64,000 nucleotides of DNA, from assembly GCF_001598855.1 (NCBI RefSeq), contig NZ_BCZS01000005.1, forward strand, positions 124,001 to 188,000, given 5' to 3'. The DNA is from Pluralibacter gergoviae ATCC 33028 = NBRC 105706. Lineage in GTDB: Bacteria > Pseudomonadota > Gammaproteobacteria > Enterobacterales > Enterobacteriaceae. A program made the translations under genes and the position numbers. The notes under the pieces are model-generated. The model did no database searches. It was not told the DNA's origin and saw only the letters and a program-made list of their open reading frames with translations. Positions within the stretch are counted from its first letter, which is position 1. Each line of letters starts with the position of its first letter. Positions 11,099 to 21,785 of the stretch are shown here, piece by piece.

Positions 11099-11126
11099 TT
11101 GCGCAAGGTTGATTACTGCGTATGAT
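11099..11126 (+). promoter_or_regulatory. Probable guaC promoter
   Basis: TTGCGC (11099-11104) and TATGAT (11121-11126) are 16 bp apart and lie 57-84 bp before the guaC start. The -35 box overlaps a 10-bp perfect palindrome, CTTGCGCAAG (11098-11107), which could be an operator but does not match the full PurR consensus. The remaining AT-rich sequence back to coaE shows nothing else recognisable. Confidence 0.5.
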
Positions 11127-11182
11127 AGCGTCACTGGAGTTGTGCCTAGCCCTACTTTGCCTCTAACCCCAGGAATCCGCAC

Positions 11183-12226
11183 ATGCGTATTGAAGAAGAT
11201 CTGAAATTAGGTTTCAAAGACGTTCTTATCCGCCCTAAGCGCTCTACCCTTAAAAGCCGTTCCGAAGTCGAGCTGGAACGCGAATACACCTTTAAACATT
11301 CGGGCCTGACGTGGTCCGGCGTTCCCATTATTGCCGCTAACATGGATACCGTGGGCACCTTCGCCATGGCGAAAGCGCTGGCGCAGTTCGGGATCCTGAC
11401 TGCCGTACACAAGCATTACTCCCCGCAAGAGTGGAGCGCTTTTGTCTCTGACGCCGGCCGCGACGTAGTCAGACACGTGATGGTCTCTACCGGCACCTCC
11501 GACGCCGATTTCGGGAAAACCCAGCAGATTCTGCGCGACAATCCGGACCTGAACTTTATCTGTATCGACGTCGCCAACGGCTACTCGGAGCACTTCGTAC
11601 AGTTCGTGGCGAAAGCGCGCGAAACCTGGCCGAACAAAACCATCTGCGCGGGCAACGTGGTGACCGGCGAGATGTGTGAAGAGCTGATCCTCGCCGGTGC
11701 CGATATCGTCAAGGTCGGCATTGGCCCCGGCTCGGTCTGCACCACCCGCGTGAAGACCGGCGTCGGCTATCCGCAGCTCTCTGCGGTGATTGAGTGTGCC
11801 GATGCGGCCCACGGCCTGGGCGGACAGATCGTCAGCGACGGCGGCTGCACCACGCCGGGCGACGTGGCGAAAGCCTTCGGCGGCGGCGCGGACTTCGTGA
11901 TGCTCGGCGGTATGCTGGCCGGTCATGAAGAGAGCGGTGGCACCGTCGTGGAAGAGAACGGCGAGAAATTTATGCTGTTCTACGGCATGAGCTCGGAATC
12001 GGCGATGAACCGCCACGTCGGCGGCGTGGCGAAATACCGCGCGGCGGAAGGAAAAACCGTGAAGCTGCCACTGCGCGGCCCGGTAGACAATACCGCCCGC
12101 GACATCCTCGGCGGCCTGCGCTCGGCCTGCACCTACGTGGGTGCCGCCCGCCTGAAGGAGCTGACCAAGCGCACCACCTTTATCCGCGTGCAGGAGCAGG
12201 AGAACCGCGTGTTCAACAGCCTGTAA
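11183..12226 (+). CDS. guaC: GMP reductase GuaC
   Basis: NADPH-dependent reductive deamination of GMP to IMP, part of purine salvage and balancing of the adenine and guanine pools. The product is 347 residues, the length of E. coli GuaC. The catalytic cysteine lies in the loop [11 protein letters not shown]. The [21 protein letters not shown] segment (split by the phosphate-binding turn) and the flexible-flap motif [12 protein letters not shown] follow the IMPDH/GMPR fold. AGGA precedes the ATG. The gene is monocistronic and converges with hofC. Confidence 0.98.
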   Translation: MRIEEDLKLGFKDVLIRPKRSTLKSRSEVELEREYTFKHSGLTWSGVPIIAANMDTVGTFAMAKALAQFGILTAVHKHYSPQEWSAFVSDAGRDVVRHVMVSTGTSDADFGKTQQILRDNPDLNFICIDVANGYSEHFVQFVAKARETWPNKTICAGNVVTGEMCEELILAGADIVKVGIGPGSVCTTRVKTGVGYPQLSAVIECADAAHGLGGQIVSDGGCTTPGDVAKAFGGGADFVMLGGMLAGHEESGGTVVEENGEKFMLFYGMSSESAMNRHVGGVAKYRAAEGKTVKLPLRGPVDNTARDILGGLRSACTYVGAARLKELTKRTTFIRVQEQENRVFNSL

Positions 12227-12260
12227 CGCTCCCCGGCTGGCGCTCTCTGCGCCAGCCGCT

Positions 12261-13457
12261 TTACCCGCCGCCCAGCGCATCCCCAAGATTGAAAATCGGC
12301 AGATACATCGCCACCACCAGCGTACCGATAATCACCCCCGTCACCAATAGCATCACCGGCTCGAGCAGCGAGGCCAGATTGTCCGCCTGCTGATGGGTCT
12401 GCTGCGTGTGGTAGTCGGCCAGATTCTCCAGCATATTGTCCAGCGCGCCGGAGGTTTCGCCGGTGCGGACCAGCTGGCGGCACAGCGGCGTGAAGACCGG
12501 GCTGGCCTCCAGCGCCTGCCAGATAGTGCTGCCGCGGCTGACGGAGCCGGCTATTTCACCGATGAGCTGCCGCCACCAGGGGCAGGCCAGCGTGCGGGCC
12601 ACGCTCTCCAGCCCCTGCAGAAAGGGGATCCCGGCGCGCTGGGTCAGCGCCAGCACGGTATAGATCTGGCTCAGCCTCTGTCCGCGGATCAGCCCCGAGA
12701 TAACCGGCAGCGCCAGCGCTATCTGCGGCCACAGCATCTGCCACCGGCGGTTTTGCCGCAGCAGCGGACGCAATAGCAGGGCGAGAGCGGCGAGCGCTGC
12801 CAGCCACGGCCAGCCCTGCCGCACGCCGTCTGAGAAGACCATCACTCCGCGCGTCAGCGCCGGCAGAGGAGCGTTGAAGGTGCGGTAAATGGCGGCAAAC
12901 TCCGGCAGCACGAAGCCGCTCATCCCGAGCGTCACCAGCAGCGCCAGCGCGAGAATAATCATCGGGTAGCGCAGGGCCTTCTTTACCTTCTGCGCCAGCA
13001 GCCGCGCGTCCTCCTGCTGGCGGGCCAGGTGCAGGCAGCACACATCGAGACTGCCGGTGATTTCGCCGGCTTCGATCAGGGTCAGATAGAGCGGCCCGAA
13101 GGCCTCCGGCCACTCGCGCAGGGCGTCCGAAAAGGCGCGCCCCCGGGCCAGCTCCCCGGAAAGCCGGGTGAGCAGCGCCTGCCACTGCGGATGCGGGTGC
13201 TGGCCGGCGAGCAGCGAAAGGCCATCCGAGAGCGTCAGGCCCGCCTGCAGCAACGTAGCAAGCTGGCGGACCAGCGCCTCGCCGTGCTGACCCTGCCACA
13301 GCGCCTTTTTAACCCGGCAGCGGCGCAGGGCCAGCGGCACTACGCCGTCGTCCTGCAGGGTAATCAGCGCCCCGGCGCGGCTATCGGCCCAGGTTACGCC
13401 CGCGCGCGGCACGCCCTCGGGCGTCATGCCCCGCCAGCGCCACAGCTGCTTAGTCAC
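12261..13457 (-). CDS. hofC: Type IV pilus inner-membrane protein HofC
   Basis: PilC/GspF-type platform protein of a type IV pilus or type II secretion-like assembly machine. The start is the GTG at 13457, which overlaps the hofB stop by 8 bp and gives 398 residues starting VTKQLWRW, as in E. coli. Two GspF repeats are seen: one around QLATLLQAGLTLSDGL, the second around LALTQRAGIPFLQGLESV. Membrane segments lie near residues 175-195, around 225-245 and at the C-terminus (VTGVIIGTLVVAMYLPIFNL). It forms one operon with hofB and ppdD. No secretin or peptidase gene is nearby, so this remains a partial pilus locus. Confidence 0.93.
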   Translation of the reverse strand: MTKQLWRWRGMTPEGVPRAGVTWADSRAGALITLQDDGVVPLALRRCRVKKALWQGQHGEALVRQLATLLQAGLTLSDGLSLLAGQHPHPQWQALLTRLSGELARGRAFSDALREWPEAFGPLYLTLIEAGEITGSLDVCCLHLARQQEDARLLAQKVKKALRYPMIILALALLVTLGMSGFVLPEFAAIYRTFNAPLPALTRGVMVFSDGVRQGWPWLAALAALALLLRPLLRQNRRWQMLWPQIALALPVISGLIRGQRLSQIYTVLALTQRAGIPFLQGLESVARTLACPWWRQLIGEIAGSVSRGSTIWQALEASPVFTPLCRQLVRTGETSGALDNMLENLADYHTQQTHQQADNLASLLEPVMLLVTGVIIGTLVVAMYLPIFNLGDALGGG

Positions 13458-14835
13458 CGCCCGGCGTTCCCAGCACCCGCAGCAGCTCTTCAACGGTCGT
13501 CTGTCCGCGCTCAACGGCCTCGCAGCCGTGCTCAAACAGCGTGGTCATGCCCGAGCCGCGGGCGATGCTATCCAGCGACTCCGGTGGGGCACCGCTGATG
13601 ATGGCCTGCCGAACGGCGGCATCGACGTCCAGAACCTCAAACAGCGCCAGCCGACCGCTGAATCCGCCGCAGCAGCGCTCGCAGCCGGGCGCTCGCCAGC
13701 GCGGCAGCGGCCGGGGCCAGAGGTTTTCAGGCAGTCCGGCAAATTCGCCGTGCTGCTGCTGGCACCAGGGGCAGAGGCGGCGCACCAGTCGCTGGGCCAC
13801 CACCATCAGCAGGCCGGAAGAGATCATCCAGCGGGCGATGCCCATCTGCTGCAGCCGGACCAGCGTTTCGCTGGTGGAGTTCGTGTGCAGGGTGGAGAGC
13901 ACCAGGTGTCCGGTCTGCGCCGCCTTGATGGCGATCTCGGCGGTTTCGGCATCGCGGATCTCGCCCACCATGATGATATCCGGATCCTGGCGCAGCAGCG
14001 CCCGCAGCACGCTCTGGAAGGTCAGGCCCGCCCGGACGTTGATCTGCGTCTGATTGATCCCGGCCAGCGGGATCTCGACCGGATCTTCGACGCTGCAGAT
14101 GTTGACCTCGGGCCTGTTGAGCGCCTGCAGCGCGCTGTAAAGGGAAACGGTTTTGCCGCTGCCGGTAGGGCCGGTGACGAGGATCAATCCCTGCGGCTGC
14201 GCCAGGGCGCGGCGGAACGTCTGGAGCTGGTCAGGCAGCAGGCCGAGTTTGCCAATATCCAGCGCCTGCTCGACCTGCTGCAGCACCCGCAGCACCACCT
14301 TCTCGCCGCCCCGGCAGGGCAGCGTCGCGATGCGCAGCGACAGCGTGCTGCCGTTAACCTCGACGCTGAACTGCCCGTCCTGCGGCAGGCGCCGTTCGGC
14401 GATATCGAGGCTGCCGAGCACTTTTAGCCTGGCAACCAGCGGGGCGCTGATCGTCGCCGGCAGATCAGGGCGCGAATGCAGCACGCCGTCGATCCGCAGC
14501 CGGATGCGCAGCGCCTCCGGCGCGGGCTCGATATGGATATCGGACGCGCGCTGCGCCAGCGCCTGCCCGAAGAGCTGATTGAGCAGATCCACCGCATTGC
14601 CGCCCTCTTCCCGGGCGGCGGGCAGGTGCGTTTCCTGTACCCGGCGAATGTGCTGCTCCATCCGCTCGCTGTCCCAGCATTCGATATCGATCCGCTTTTG
14701 CGTCGCGAAGCGCAGGGCGTCCATCAGCGGCAAGGGCGGGTTGCCCACCACGGCTATTACCAGCTTGTCTTCATCGCTGCTGAGCAGCGCCGCCTGATGG
14801 CGCTGGCAGAGCGCGGCGAGTTGAGTTGCGTTCAT
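13450..14835 (-). CDS. hofB: Type IV pilus assembly ATPase HofB
   Basis: PilB/GspE-family ATPase that would power assembly of the pilin encoded just upstream (PpdD). The start at 14835 follows an AAGGAG ribosome site and gives 461 residues, the E. coli length. Walker A is GPTGSGKT, the Asp box is CSVEDPVEIP, Walker B is DPDIIMVGEIRDAETA, and the His box is TGHLVLSTLHTNS. The C-terminal part carries the CPWC and CERCC cysteine pairs of the zinc site. The overlapping stop/start with hofC points to coupled translation. Confidence 0.95.
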   Translation of the reverse strand: MNATQLAALCQRHQAALLSSDEDKLVIAVVGNPPLPLMDALRFATQKRIDIECWDSERMEQHIRRVQETHLPAAREEGGNAVDLLNQLFGQALAQRASDIHIEPAPEALRIRLRIDGVLHSRPDLPATISAPLVARLKVLGSLDIAERRLPQDGQFSVEVNGSTLSLRIATLPCRGGEKVVLRVLQQVEQALDIGKLGLLPDQLQTFRRALAQPQGLILVTGPTGSGKTVSLYSALQALNRPEVNICSVEDPVEIPLAGINQTQINVRAGLTFQSVLRALLRQDPDIIMVGEIRDAETAEIAIKAAQTGHLVLSTLHTNSTSETLVRLQQMGIARWMISSGLLMVVAQRLVRRLCPWCQQQHGEFAGLPENLWPRPLPRWRAPGCERCCGGFSGRLALFEVLDVDAAVRQAIISGAPPESLDSIARGSGMTTLFEHGCEAVERGQTTVEELLRVLGTPGGD

Positions 14836-14845
14836 GGCGGACTCC

Positions 14846-15283
14846 TTACGGCGACTCAAAGCGGAAGACCTCTTCACAGGTCTGCTTCAGCGCGCCGTCT
14901 TCTTCCACCGCGCACAGGCGCTTCCAGCCGGTGACGCCGTCGGCGCTGTGCCAGTTCGGCGTCAGCGTCACGGTCAGGCCGTTGAGGCTCTCCTGGCCGG
15001 TCAGGCTGACGATGCCGTTGTCCACGCTCATCGCCGAGACGTAGCGGCTGGTGGCCACCGACGGAATGCCGTGGCCGCCCGCGCTGCAGCCGTCAATGCC
15101 GCCGCGCTCGAGGGCGCACAGCTCCACCGACGTGCGGTAGGGCATAAAGACCTGCAGCATGTCGGTCATCGCCGCTTTGCGCAGGTAGTTCTGATAGGCG
15201 GGAATGCCGATGGCGCTGAGGATGGCAATAATGCCTATCACCACCATCAGTTCAATCAGGGTAAATCCGTGTTCTCTGTTCAT
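14846..15283 (-). CDS. ppdD: Type IV major pilin-like prepilin PpdD
   Basis: Prepilin that can form type IV pilus fibres when the assembly genes are expressed. The start at 15283 gives 145 residues with a very short leader, MNREHG, cleaved before FTLIE by a prepilin peptidase that would methylate F1. The hydrophobic helix FTLIELMVVIGIIAILSAIG and E5 are canonical. Four cysteines (CALERGGIDGC and the C-terminal pair ending QTCEEVF) could form two disulfides. The gene heads the ppdD-hofB-hofC operon, 10 bp before hofB. Confidence 0.96.
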   Translation of the reverse strand: MNREHGFTLIELMVVIGIIAILSAIGIPAYQNYLRKAAMTDMLQVFMPYRTSVELCALERGGIDGCSAGGHGIPSVATSRYVSAMSVDNGIVSLTGQESLNGLTVTLTPNWHSADGVTGWKRLCAVEEDGALKQTCEEVFRFESP

Positions 15284-15440
15284 TGCAGCTCCTTGGTTGA
15301 CGGAGCCACTCTGGCAGGACGAGGGAGAAGAGGCGACGGCGAAAAGCGAAATCGGGAAGCGACATTCAGCGCGAATTTCGCTGTTGCAGGGAGGTTGCAG
15401 CATTTTGCGAAGAGGCCAGAGCCTCTTCGCAAAGGACGAT

Positions 15441-16376
<936 letters not shown>

Positions 16377-16432
16377 CTACTCTGAAGCGCTTTTATGCAC
16401 CATAGGTTCGTCCTCAATTAAGGAGATAGCGC

Positions 16433-16984
16433 ATGCAGTTACAAGGTGGCTGGCTGGAAGACGCGCGCCGCGTGCCTTCCCCGCATCACGATAGTCGCCC
16501 CGATGATGAAGCGCCTTCGCTGCTGGTGGTCCATAATATCAGCCTGCCGCCGGGCGAGTTTGGCGGTCCGTGGATTGACGACCTGTTCACCGGCACGCTC
16601 AATCCCGATGCGCATCCCTTCTTTGCCGGGATTGTCCATCTGCGGGTTTCGGCCCATTGTCTTATTCGTCGCGACGGCGAAATCGTGCAGTATGTTCCCT
16701 TTGATAAGCGCGCCTGGCATGCGGGCGTCTCCTGCTACCAGGGACGCGAGAAGTGTAATGATTTCTCGATTGGCATTGAGCTGGAGGGGACCGACACCCT
16801 GGCCTATACCGACGCTCAGTACCGGCAGCTGGCTGCCCTGGCCCGGCTGTTGATATCCCGTTATCCGGCGCTGGCCGATAATATGACGGGCCACAGCGAT
16901 ATCGCCCCGGTCCGTAAGACCGATCCCGGCCCGGCATTTGACTGGGCCCGCTTTCGCGCCCTGGTAACCCCTTCGTCAGATTAA
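16433..16984 (+). CDS. ampD: 1,6-anhydro-MurNAc-L-alanine amidase AmpD
   Basis: Cytoplasmic zinc amidase of cell-wall recycling. It splits 1,6-anhydro-muropeptides and so keeps the inducer of AmpR-controlled beta-lactamase low. The product is 183 residues, near the family length. The expected zinc ligands lie in LLVVHNISLPPGEFGG (first His) and in TGHSDIAPVRKTDPGPAFDW (second His and Asp). AAGGAGAT precedes the ATG. ampE follows 9 bp later in the usual pair. Confidence 0.98.
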   Translation: MQLQGGWLEDARRVPSPHHDSRPDDEAPSLLVVHNISLPPGEFGGPWIDDLFTGTLNPDAHPFFAGIVHLRVSAHCLIRRDGEIVQYVPFDKRAWHAGVSCYQGREKCNDFSIGIELEGTDTLAYTDAQYRQLAALARLLISRYPALADNMTGHSDIAPVRKTDPGPAFDWARFRALVTPSSD

Positions 16985-16993
16985 GGAGATGAC

Positions 16994-17848
16994 ATGACGC
17001 TGTTTACTACGCTGCTGGTGATGATTGCCGAGCGCCTGTTTAAGCTCGGCGAACACTGGCAGCTCGATCACCGCCTTGAGGCGCTGTTTCGCCGGGTGAA
17101 GCACTACTCTTTCTCGATGACAATTCTGATGACGCTGCTGGCCATGCTGGTGGTCTATCTTATTCAGCGCGCGCTGGACGGCCTATTGTTCAACGTGCCC
17201 CTGCTGCTGATGTGGGTGCTGGTGGGCGTGCTGTGCATGGGGGCGGGAAAAGTGCGGCTGCACTATCACGCCTACCTGAAAGCCGCCTCGCGCAGCGATG
17301 CCCACGCCCGCGACGCGATGGCGAGCGAGCTGACGCTGATCCACGGCGTGCCGCCGGACTGCGACGAGGGCGAGTTTTTGCGCGAGCTGCAGAACGCCCT
17401 GCTGTGGATCAACTTCCGCTTTTATCTGGCGCCGCTGTTCTGGTTTGTGGTCGGCGGCCCCTACGGGCCGGTGCTGCTGGTGGGCTACGCTTTCCTGCGC
17501 GCGTGGCAGTCGTGGCTGGCGCGCTATCAGACGCCGCGCCACCGCCTGCAGTCGGGGATTGACGCTATCCTCCACGTCGTGGACTGGATCCCGGTGCGGC
17601 TGGTGGGCGTGGTCTATGCCCTGATTGGCCACGGCGAAAAAGCGCTGCCGGCGTGGTTTGCCTCCCTCGGCGATCGCCACAGCTCGCAGTACCAGGTCCT
17701 CAGCCGGCTGGCGCAGTTTTCGCTGGCCCGCGAGCCGCACATGGACAAGGTAGAGACGCCGAAAGCCGCCGTTTCGATGGCCAAGAAGGCGTCCTACGTG
17801 GTGGTGGTGATTATGGCGCTGCTGACCATTTACGGGGCGCTGCTGTAA
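16994..17848 (+). CDS. ampE: Inner-membrane protein AmpE
   Basis: Membrane protein of unknown biochemical role that is cotranscribed with ampD and was implicated in beta-lactamase regulation. The product is 284 residues with AAGGAG upstream. Membrane segments are visible near residues 38-60 ([16 protein letters not shown]), 65-85, 145-165 and at the very C-terminus ([17 protein letters not shown]). The last 19 bp overlap the 3' end of the converging GH43 gene; this is a consequence of the sugar-gene insertion between ampE and aroP. Confidence 0.95.
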   Translation: MTLFTTLLVMIAERLFKLGEHWQLDHRLEALFRRVKHYSFSMTILMTLLAMLVVYLIQRALDGLLFNVPLLLMWVLVGVLCMGAGKVRLHYHAYLKAASRSDAHARDAMASELTLIHGVPPDCDEGEFLRELQNALLWINFRFYLAPLFWFVVGGPYGPVLLVGYAFLRAWQSWLARYQTPRHRLQSGIDAILHVVDWIPVRLVGVVYALIGHGEKALPAWFASLGDRHSSQYQVLSRLAQFSLAREPHMDKVETPKAAVSMAKKASYVVVVIMALLTIYGALL

Positions 17849-18795
17849 CCGTCATCGGCGGGCGGGATGCCGAAATCGGGCATTCCGTCCTCCCGCCAGC
17901 GGATCGGCTTTAGCCGGGTATGGCGATTGGGATCGTAGAGCGGATCGCCTTCAATTTCCGTATAGTGCCGGGCGTGATAGACCAGCACATCCTCTCCCTT
18001 ATCCGTTGTCGTAAAGCTGTTGTGCCCCGGGCCGTACTGGCTGTTTTCGCTGCTGGTGGCGAATACCGGCTGCGGTGATTTATGCCAGTTGCCGATCTCC
18101 AGCGGGTCTGCCTGCACATCGATCCACAGCAGTCCCATACAGTAGTTTTCATCCGTGGCGCTGGCGGAGTAGCTGACAAAAAGCCGGTTACCGTGCCTGA
18201 GCGCCGCCGGGCCTTCATTGACCCGAAATCCCCGGCACTCCCAGTCAAACTCGGGGCGGCTGAGCATGACGGGATTGCCTTTGATGGTCCACGGATTTTC
18301 CAGCTCCGCAAGATAAAGATTCGAGTTCCCGGCGATATCCGGCGCCTTCTGCGCCCACAGATACCACTGCCTGCCCTGATGGTGGAAGCTGGTGGCGTCG
18401 AGGGCGAAAGTATCAAACGGCGTTTTTACCTGCCCCTTCTCCTGCCACCGTCCGCTGAGCGGGTCGGCATCATCGCAGACCAGGGCAAACATCCGGTGCT
18501 GGAACATGCCCTGCGCGTCGAGCGCGCGGGTGTGGGCGGCGGCAAACCAGATGACCCACTGGCCGTTTATAACGTGCAACTCGGGCGCCCAGATGAGTTC
18601 GCTCATCGGCCCGCTGTCCGGCTTGCGCCAGATGACCACCGGCGTCGCGTCGCGAAGCCCTTCAAGGGTGGCGGCCCGGCGCAGTTCGAGCCGGTCATAT
18701 TCCGGCACCGAGGCGATAAAGTAGTAGCTGCCGCCGTGGCGCAGGATAAACGGATCGGCGCGCTGTTCAATAAAGGGATTGGGCCATTGGCTCAT
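17830..18795 (-). CDS. GH43 family glycosidase (xylosidase/arabinofuranosidase-like)
   Basis: Predicted five-bladed beta-propeller glycosidase for xylo- or arabino-oligosaccharides. The product is 321 residues, a single-domain GH43. The three catalytic acids are where the family expects them: base D14 in [11 protein letters not shown], pKa-modulating D133 in [12 protein letters not shown], and acid E194 in [12 protein letters not shown]. No signal peptide is present, so it would act in the cytoplasm on imported oligosaccharides. It overlaps the transporter gene upstream by 4 bp (ATGA), so the two are translationally coupled. AAGGAAAG precedes its start. Its 3' end overlaps ampE by 19 bp. The exact substrate cannot be read from sequence. 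Confidence 0.88.
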   Translation of the reverse strand: MSQWPNPFIEQRADPFILRHGGSYYFIASVPEYDRLELRRAATLEGLRDATPVVIWRKPDSGPMSELIWAPELHVINGQWVIWFAAAHTRALDAQGMFQHRMFALVCDDADPLSGRWQEKGQVKTPFDTFALDATSFHHQGRQWYLWAQKAPDIAGNSNLYLAELENPWTIKGNPVMLSRPEFDWECRGFRVNEGPAALRHGNRLFVSYSASATDENYCMGLLWIDVQADPLEIGNWHKSPQPVFATSSENSQYGPGHNSFTTTDKGEDVLVYHARHYTEIEGDPLYDPNRHTRLKPIRWREDGMPDFGIPPADDGYSSAP

Positions 18796-20195
18796 GAGAC
18801 TTTCCTTACCAGTGTATTCTGTTGCTGAACGTCATTAAGCTCGCGGTAGTTCTGGCGTCGCGTCGCCAGATCCGCCTGTATCTGTTTCATCATTTCTCGA
18901 TCGACTTTCAGCAGGCGCACCACGCCTGCGGTGAGCAGATAGCCGATGCCGGGGATCACGCTAAACAGCAGCACGATGCCGTTGAGCGCGCTGGCGCTCT
19001 GCGTTTTTGCGCCCGCGTCGTAACCGTACCAGGAGAGCAAGAAGCCCACCATGGCGCCGGCGACGGCGAGGCCCACTTTGAGAAAAAAGAGGTTGCCGGA
19101 GAAGCTAATGCCGGTGATGCGCTTGCCGGTCTTCCATTCGCCGTAGTCGTCCACGTCCGCCATCAGAGACCAGTGCAGCGGAGAGGGGATCTGGTGCAGG
19201 ATGTTGAGCAGGAAGTAGAGCACCATAATCAGCAGCGTTGCCTGCGGATCGAAGAAATAAAAGGCGCAGGAGAAGATTGCCAGCGCGATATTGGTCCAGA
19301 AGAAAACCTGCAGCTTGCACCAGCGGTCGGTGAGGACTTTCGCCAGCATACTGCCGATCATCATCCCGATAACGCCGAGACTGATAAACAGCGTGGCGAA
19401 GTGGGTGCTCTGCTGCATGACCCGGGTAACGTAGTACATGGTGGCCGCCATGCGGATAAAGCCCGGGCAGACGTTGCTCAGCGTCAGCAGCAGAATGCGC
19501 ACCCACTGATCGTTCTTCCATACGTCTTTCAGATCCCGCTTCAGCTCATCGTTACTCTGCACCGCCGGGCGCACGCGCTCGCGCACGGTCGCAAAGCAGA
19601 ACAAAAACATGCACATGCCGATAAACGCCAGAACCGTCATCGCCAGCTGATAGCCTTTAGCCTTATCACCGCCGCCGAACCACTCCACCATCGGCAGCAG
19701 CGTCAGTGAGAGCAGCAGGGTGGCAATGCCGACCAGCACAAAGCGATATGACTGGCAGGCAACGCGCTCCTGCGGGTCGTTGGTGATGACGCTGCCCAGC
19801 GAGCAGTAGGGAATATTGATCGCCGTATAGGTTACCGAAAGCAGGAAATAGGTGACGAAGGCATAGATAACCTTGCTGCTGTAGCCCCACTCAGGGGTGG
19901 TGAACATCAGCACGCTGAACAGGGCGTAGGGGAAGGCAATCCACAGCAGCCAGGGGCGAAAGCGGCCATACTTGCTGCGCGTGCGATCCGCAAGGGCGCC
20001 CATAATCGGGTCGGTGACGGCATCAATGACCCGGACCGAGAGCAGCAATATGCCCACCAGTGCCGGAGCCAGGCCGAAGATATCGGTATAGAAGTAGTTA
20101 ACAAACAGCATGATGGCGCCGAAAATGATGTTACATCCGGCATCGCCCATGCCGTAACCTATTTTCTCTTTGACGGATAATTTTGCATTTTCCAC
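18792..20195 (-). CDS. GPH-family sugar:cation symporter
   Basis: Predicted 12-helix symporter of the glycoside-pentoside-hexuronide family (relatives XynT/YagG, YicJ, MelB). The GTG at 20195 is chosen because AAGGAG lies eight bases before it; this gives 467 residues starting ENAKLSVKEKIGYGMGDAG. The family motif RVIDAVTDPIMGALADRT and RFRPWLLWIAFPYALF are clear. It forms a two-gene operon with the GH43 enzyme, suggesting uptake then cytoplasmic hydrolysis of a xylan- or arabinan-derived oligosaccharide. No regulator gene lies beside the pair. In E. coli K-12 nothing lies between ampE and aroP. Confidence 0.88.
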   Translation of the reverse strand: MENAKLSVKEKIGYGMGDAGCNIIFGAIMLFVNYFYTDIFGLAPALVGILLLSVRVIDAVTDPIMGALADRTRSKYGRFRPWLLWIAFPYALFSVLMFTTPEWGYSSKVIYAFVTYFLLSVTYTAINIPYCSLGSVITNDPQERVACQSYRFVLVGIATLLLSLTLLPMVEWFGGGDKAKGYQLAMTVLAFIGMCMFLFCFATVRERVRPAVQSNDELKRDLKDVWKNDQWVRILLLTLSNVCPGFIRMAATMYYVTRVMQQSTHFATLFISLGVIGMMIGSMLAKVLTDRWCKLQVFFWTNIALAIFSCAFYFFDPQATLLIMVLYFLLNILHQIPSPLHWSLMADVDDYGEWKTGKRITGISFSGNLFFLKVGLAVAGAMVGFLLSWYGYDAGAKTQSASALNGIVLLFSVIPGIGYLLTAGVVRLLKVDREMMKQIQADLATRRQNYRELNDVQQQNTLVRKVS

Positions 20196-20337
20196 TGACA
20201 GCACTCCTTACAGGTATGGCAAGGATTATTGGCCGTCAGGGGCGATAAAGCGTTGCAGGATTGCGGTGTCGATATGGAGAAAATGGCTACAGCACCTAAA
20301 GTGTGAAGCCTGTAACAGGCGCGGTGTGGCGGAGGAT

Positions 20338-20361
20338 CCCTGCGCCCGGACGGGCGCAGGG
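20338..20361 (-). terminator. Hairpin between aroP and the symporter gene
   Basis: CCCTGCGCCC (20338-20347) is the perfect complement of GGGCGCAGGG (20352-20361) with a 4-base loop. It begins 9 bp after the aroP stop on the minus strand. No T-run follows, so it may be a weak terminator or an RNA-stabilising hairpin. Confidence 0.5.
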
Positions 20362-20370
20362 AAGAGGGGG

Positions 20371-21738
20371 TCAGGCATTCACCGCCCTGGCGTTCTTCTG
20401 CTTCAGCAGATAGCCGATGCCCAGCAGCACCAGCCAGACCGGGATCAGATAAACGGAAATCTCCATCCCCGGGGTCATCAGCATGATGGTCAGTACCGCC
20501 ACCACGGTCAGCAGGCAGAGCACGTTGCCGAGCGGATAGAGCAGGGCCGGGAAGCGCGTCTTCACGCCCTGGCGCTGTTTAGCACGCCTGAACAGGATGT
20601 GCGAGATGCTGATCATCGCCCAGTTAATGACCAGGGCAGAGACCACCAGCGCCATCAGCAGACTGAAGGCCGATTCCGGCGCCAGATAGTTAATCAGCAC
20701 GCCGAGCGCGGTGAAGATGGCGGAGACGATGATGGTATTCACCGGCACGCCGCGCGTGTCCACTTTCGCCAGCGCCTTCGGCGCGTTGCCCTGCTGAGCC
20801 AGGCCGAACAGCATCCGGCTGTTGCAGTAGACGCAGCTGTTGTAGACCGACAGCGCGGCGGTCAGCACCACGATGTTCAGCGCGTTGGCAACGAAGGTGT
20901 CGCCCAGTTCATGAAAGATCAGCACGAACGGGCTGGTATCGGCGGTGACGCGGGTCCACGGCAGCAGCGAGAGCAGAATAGCCAGCGAACCGATATAGAA
21001 GATCAGGATGCGGTAGATAACCTGGTTGGTAGCTTTCGGAATGCTCTTCTCCGGATCGGCGGCTTCGGCGGCGGTAATGCCCACCAGCTCCAGCCCGCCG
21101 AACGAGAACATAATGATCGCCATCATCATCACCAGGCCGTTAATGCCGTGCGGCAGGAAGCCTCCCTGTTCCCACAGGTTGCGTACGGTGGCCTGCGGGC
21201 CGCCGTGGCCGCTGAACAGCAGCCAGGCGCCGAAGACGATCATCGCCACCACCGCAAACACCTTGATGATGGCAAACCAGAACTCCAGCTCGCCGAAAAC
21301 CTTGACGTTGGTCAGGTTGACGGCGTTGATCACCACGAAGAATACGGCCGCGGAGGCCCAGGTCGGGATCTCGGGATACCAGAACTGGATATATTTGCCG
21401 ACGGCGGTCAGTTCCGCCATGGCGACCAGCACGTAGAGCACCCAGTAGTTCCAGCCGGAGACGAAGCCGGCGAAGTTGCCCCAGTACTTATAGGCAAAGT
21501 GGCTGAACGAGCCGGCCACCGGCTCCTCAACCACCATTTCGCCCAGCTGGCGCATGATCAGAAATGCAATGAATCCGGCAATGGCATAGCCGAGGATAAT
21601 CCCCGGGCCTGCGGACTGGATAACGGAGGCGCTGCCCAGAAACAGCCCCGTGCCGATGGCTCCACCCAGCGCAATCAGCTGGATATGGCGGTTTTTGAGG
21701 CCGCGCTTCAGCTGTTCGCCGTGCTGTTGACCTTCCAT
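20371..21738 (-). CDS. aroP: Aromatic amino acid permease AroP
   Basis: General inner-membrane importer of Phe, Tyr and Trp (APC superfamily, 12 helices). The start at 21738 (MEGQQHGEQLKRGLKNRHIQ) gives 455 residues and has GAGG upstream. The substrate-binding first helix IALGGAIGTGLFLGSAS and the segment GEMVVEEPVAGSFSHFAYKY are typical. The gene is divergent from pdhR across 537 bp. A good TyrR box in that gap indicates TyrR repression, as in E. coli. Confidence 0.97.
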   Translation of the reverse strand: MEGQQHGEQLKRGLKNRHIQLIALGGAIGTGLFLGSASVIQSAGPGIILGYAIAGFIAFLIMRQLGEMVVEEPVAGSFSHFAYKYWGNFAGFVSGWNYWVLYVLVAMAELTAVGKYIQFWYPEIPTWASAAVFFVVINAVNLTNVKVFGELEFWFAIIKVFAVVAMIVFGAWLLFSGHGGPQATVRNLWEQGGFLPHGINGLVMMMAIIMFSFGGLELVGITAAEAADPEKSIPKATNQVIYRILIFYIGSLAILLSLLPWTRVTADTSPFVLIFHELGDTFVANALNIVVLTAALSVYNSCVYCNSRMLFGLAQQGNAPKALAKVDTRGVPVNTIIVSAIFTALGVLINYLAPESAFSLLMALVVSALVINWAMISISHILFRRAKQRQGVKTRFPALLYPLGNVLCLLTVVAVLTIMLMTPGMEISVYLIPVWLVLLGIGYLLKQKNARAVNA

Positions 21739-21785
21739 TCTAAACCTCGTGAGTGATTGTTTTTTATACGTTTTCAGATGGCGTG

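Noticed and set aside
11098-11107. CTTGCGCAAG palindrome as a PurR operator of guaC
   Set aside because: It matches only the centre of the PurR consensus (ACGCAAACGTTTGCGT), so it is listed only as a palindrome.
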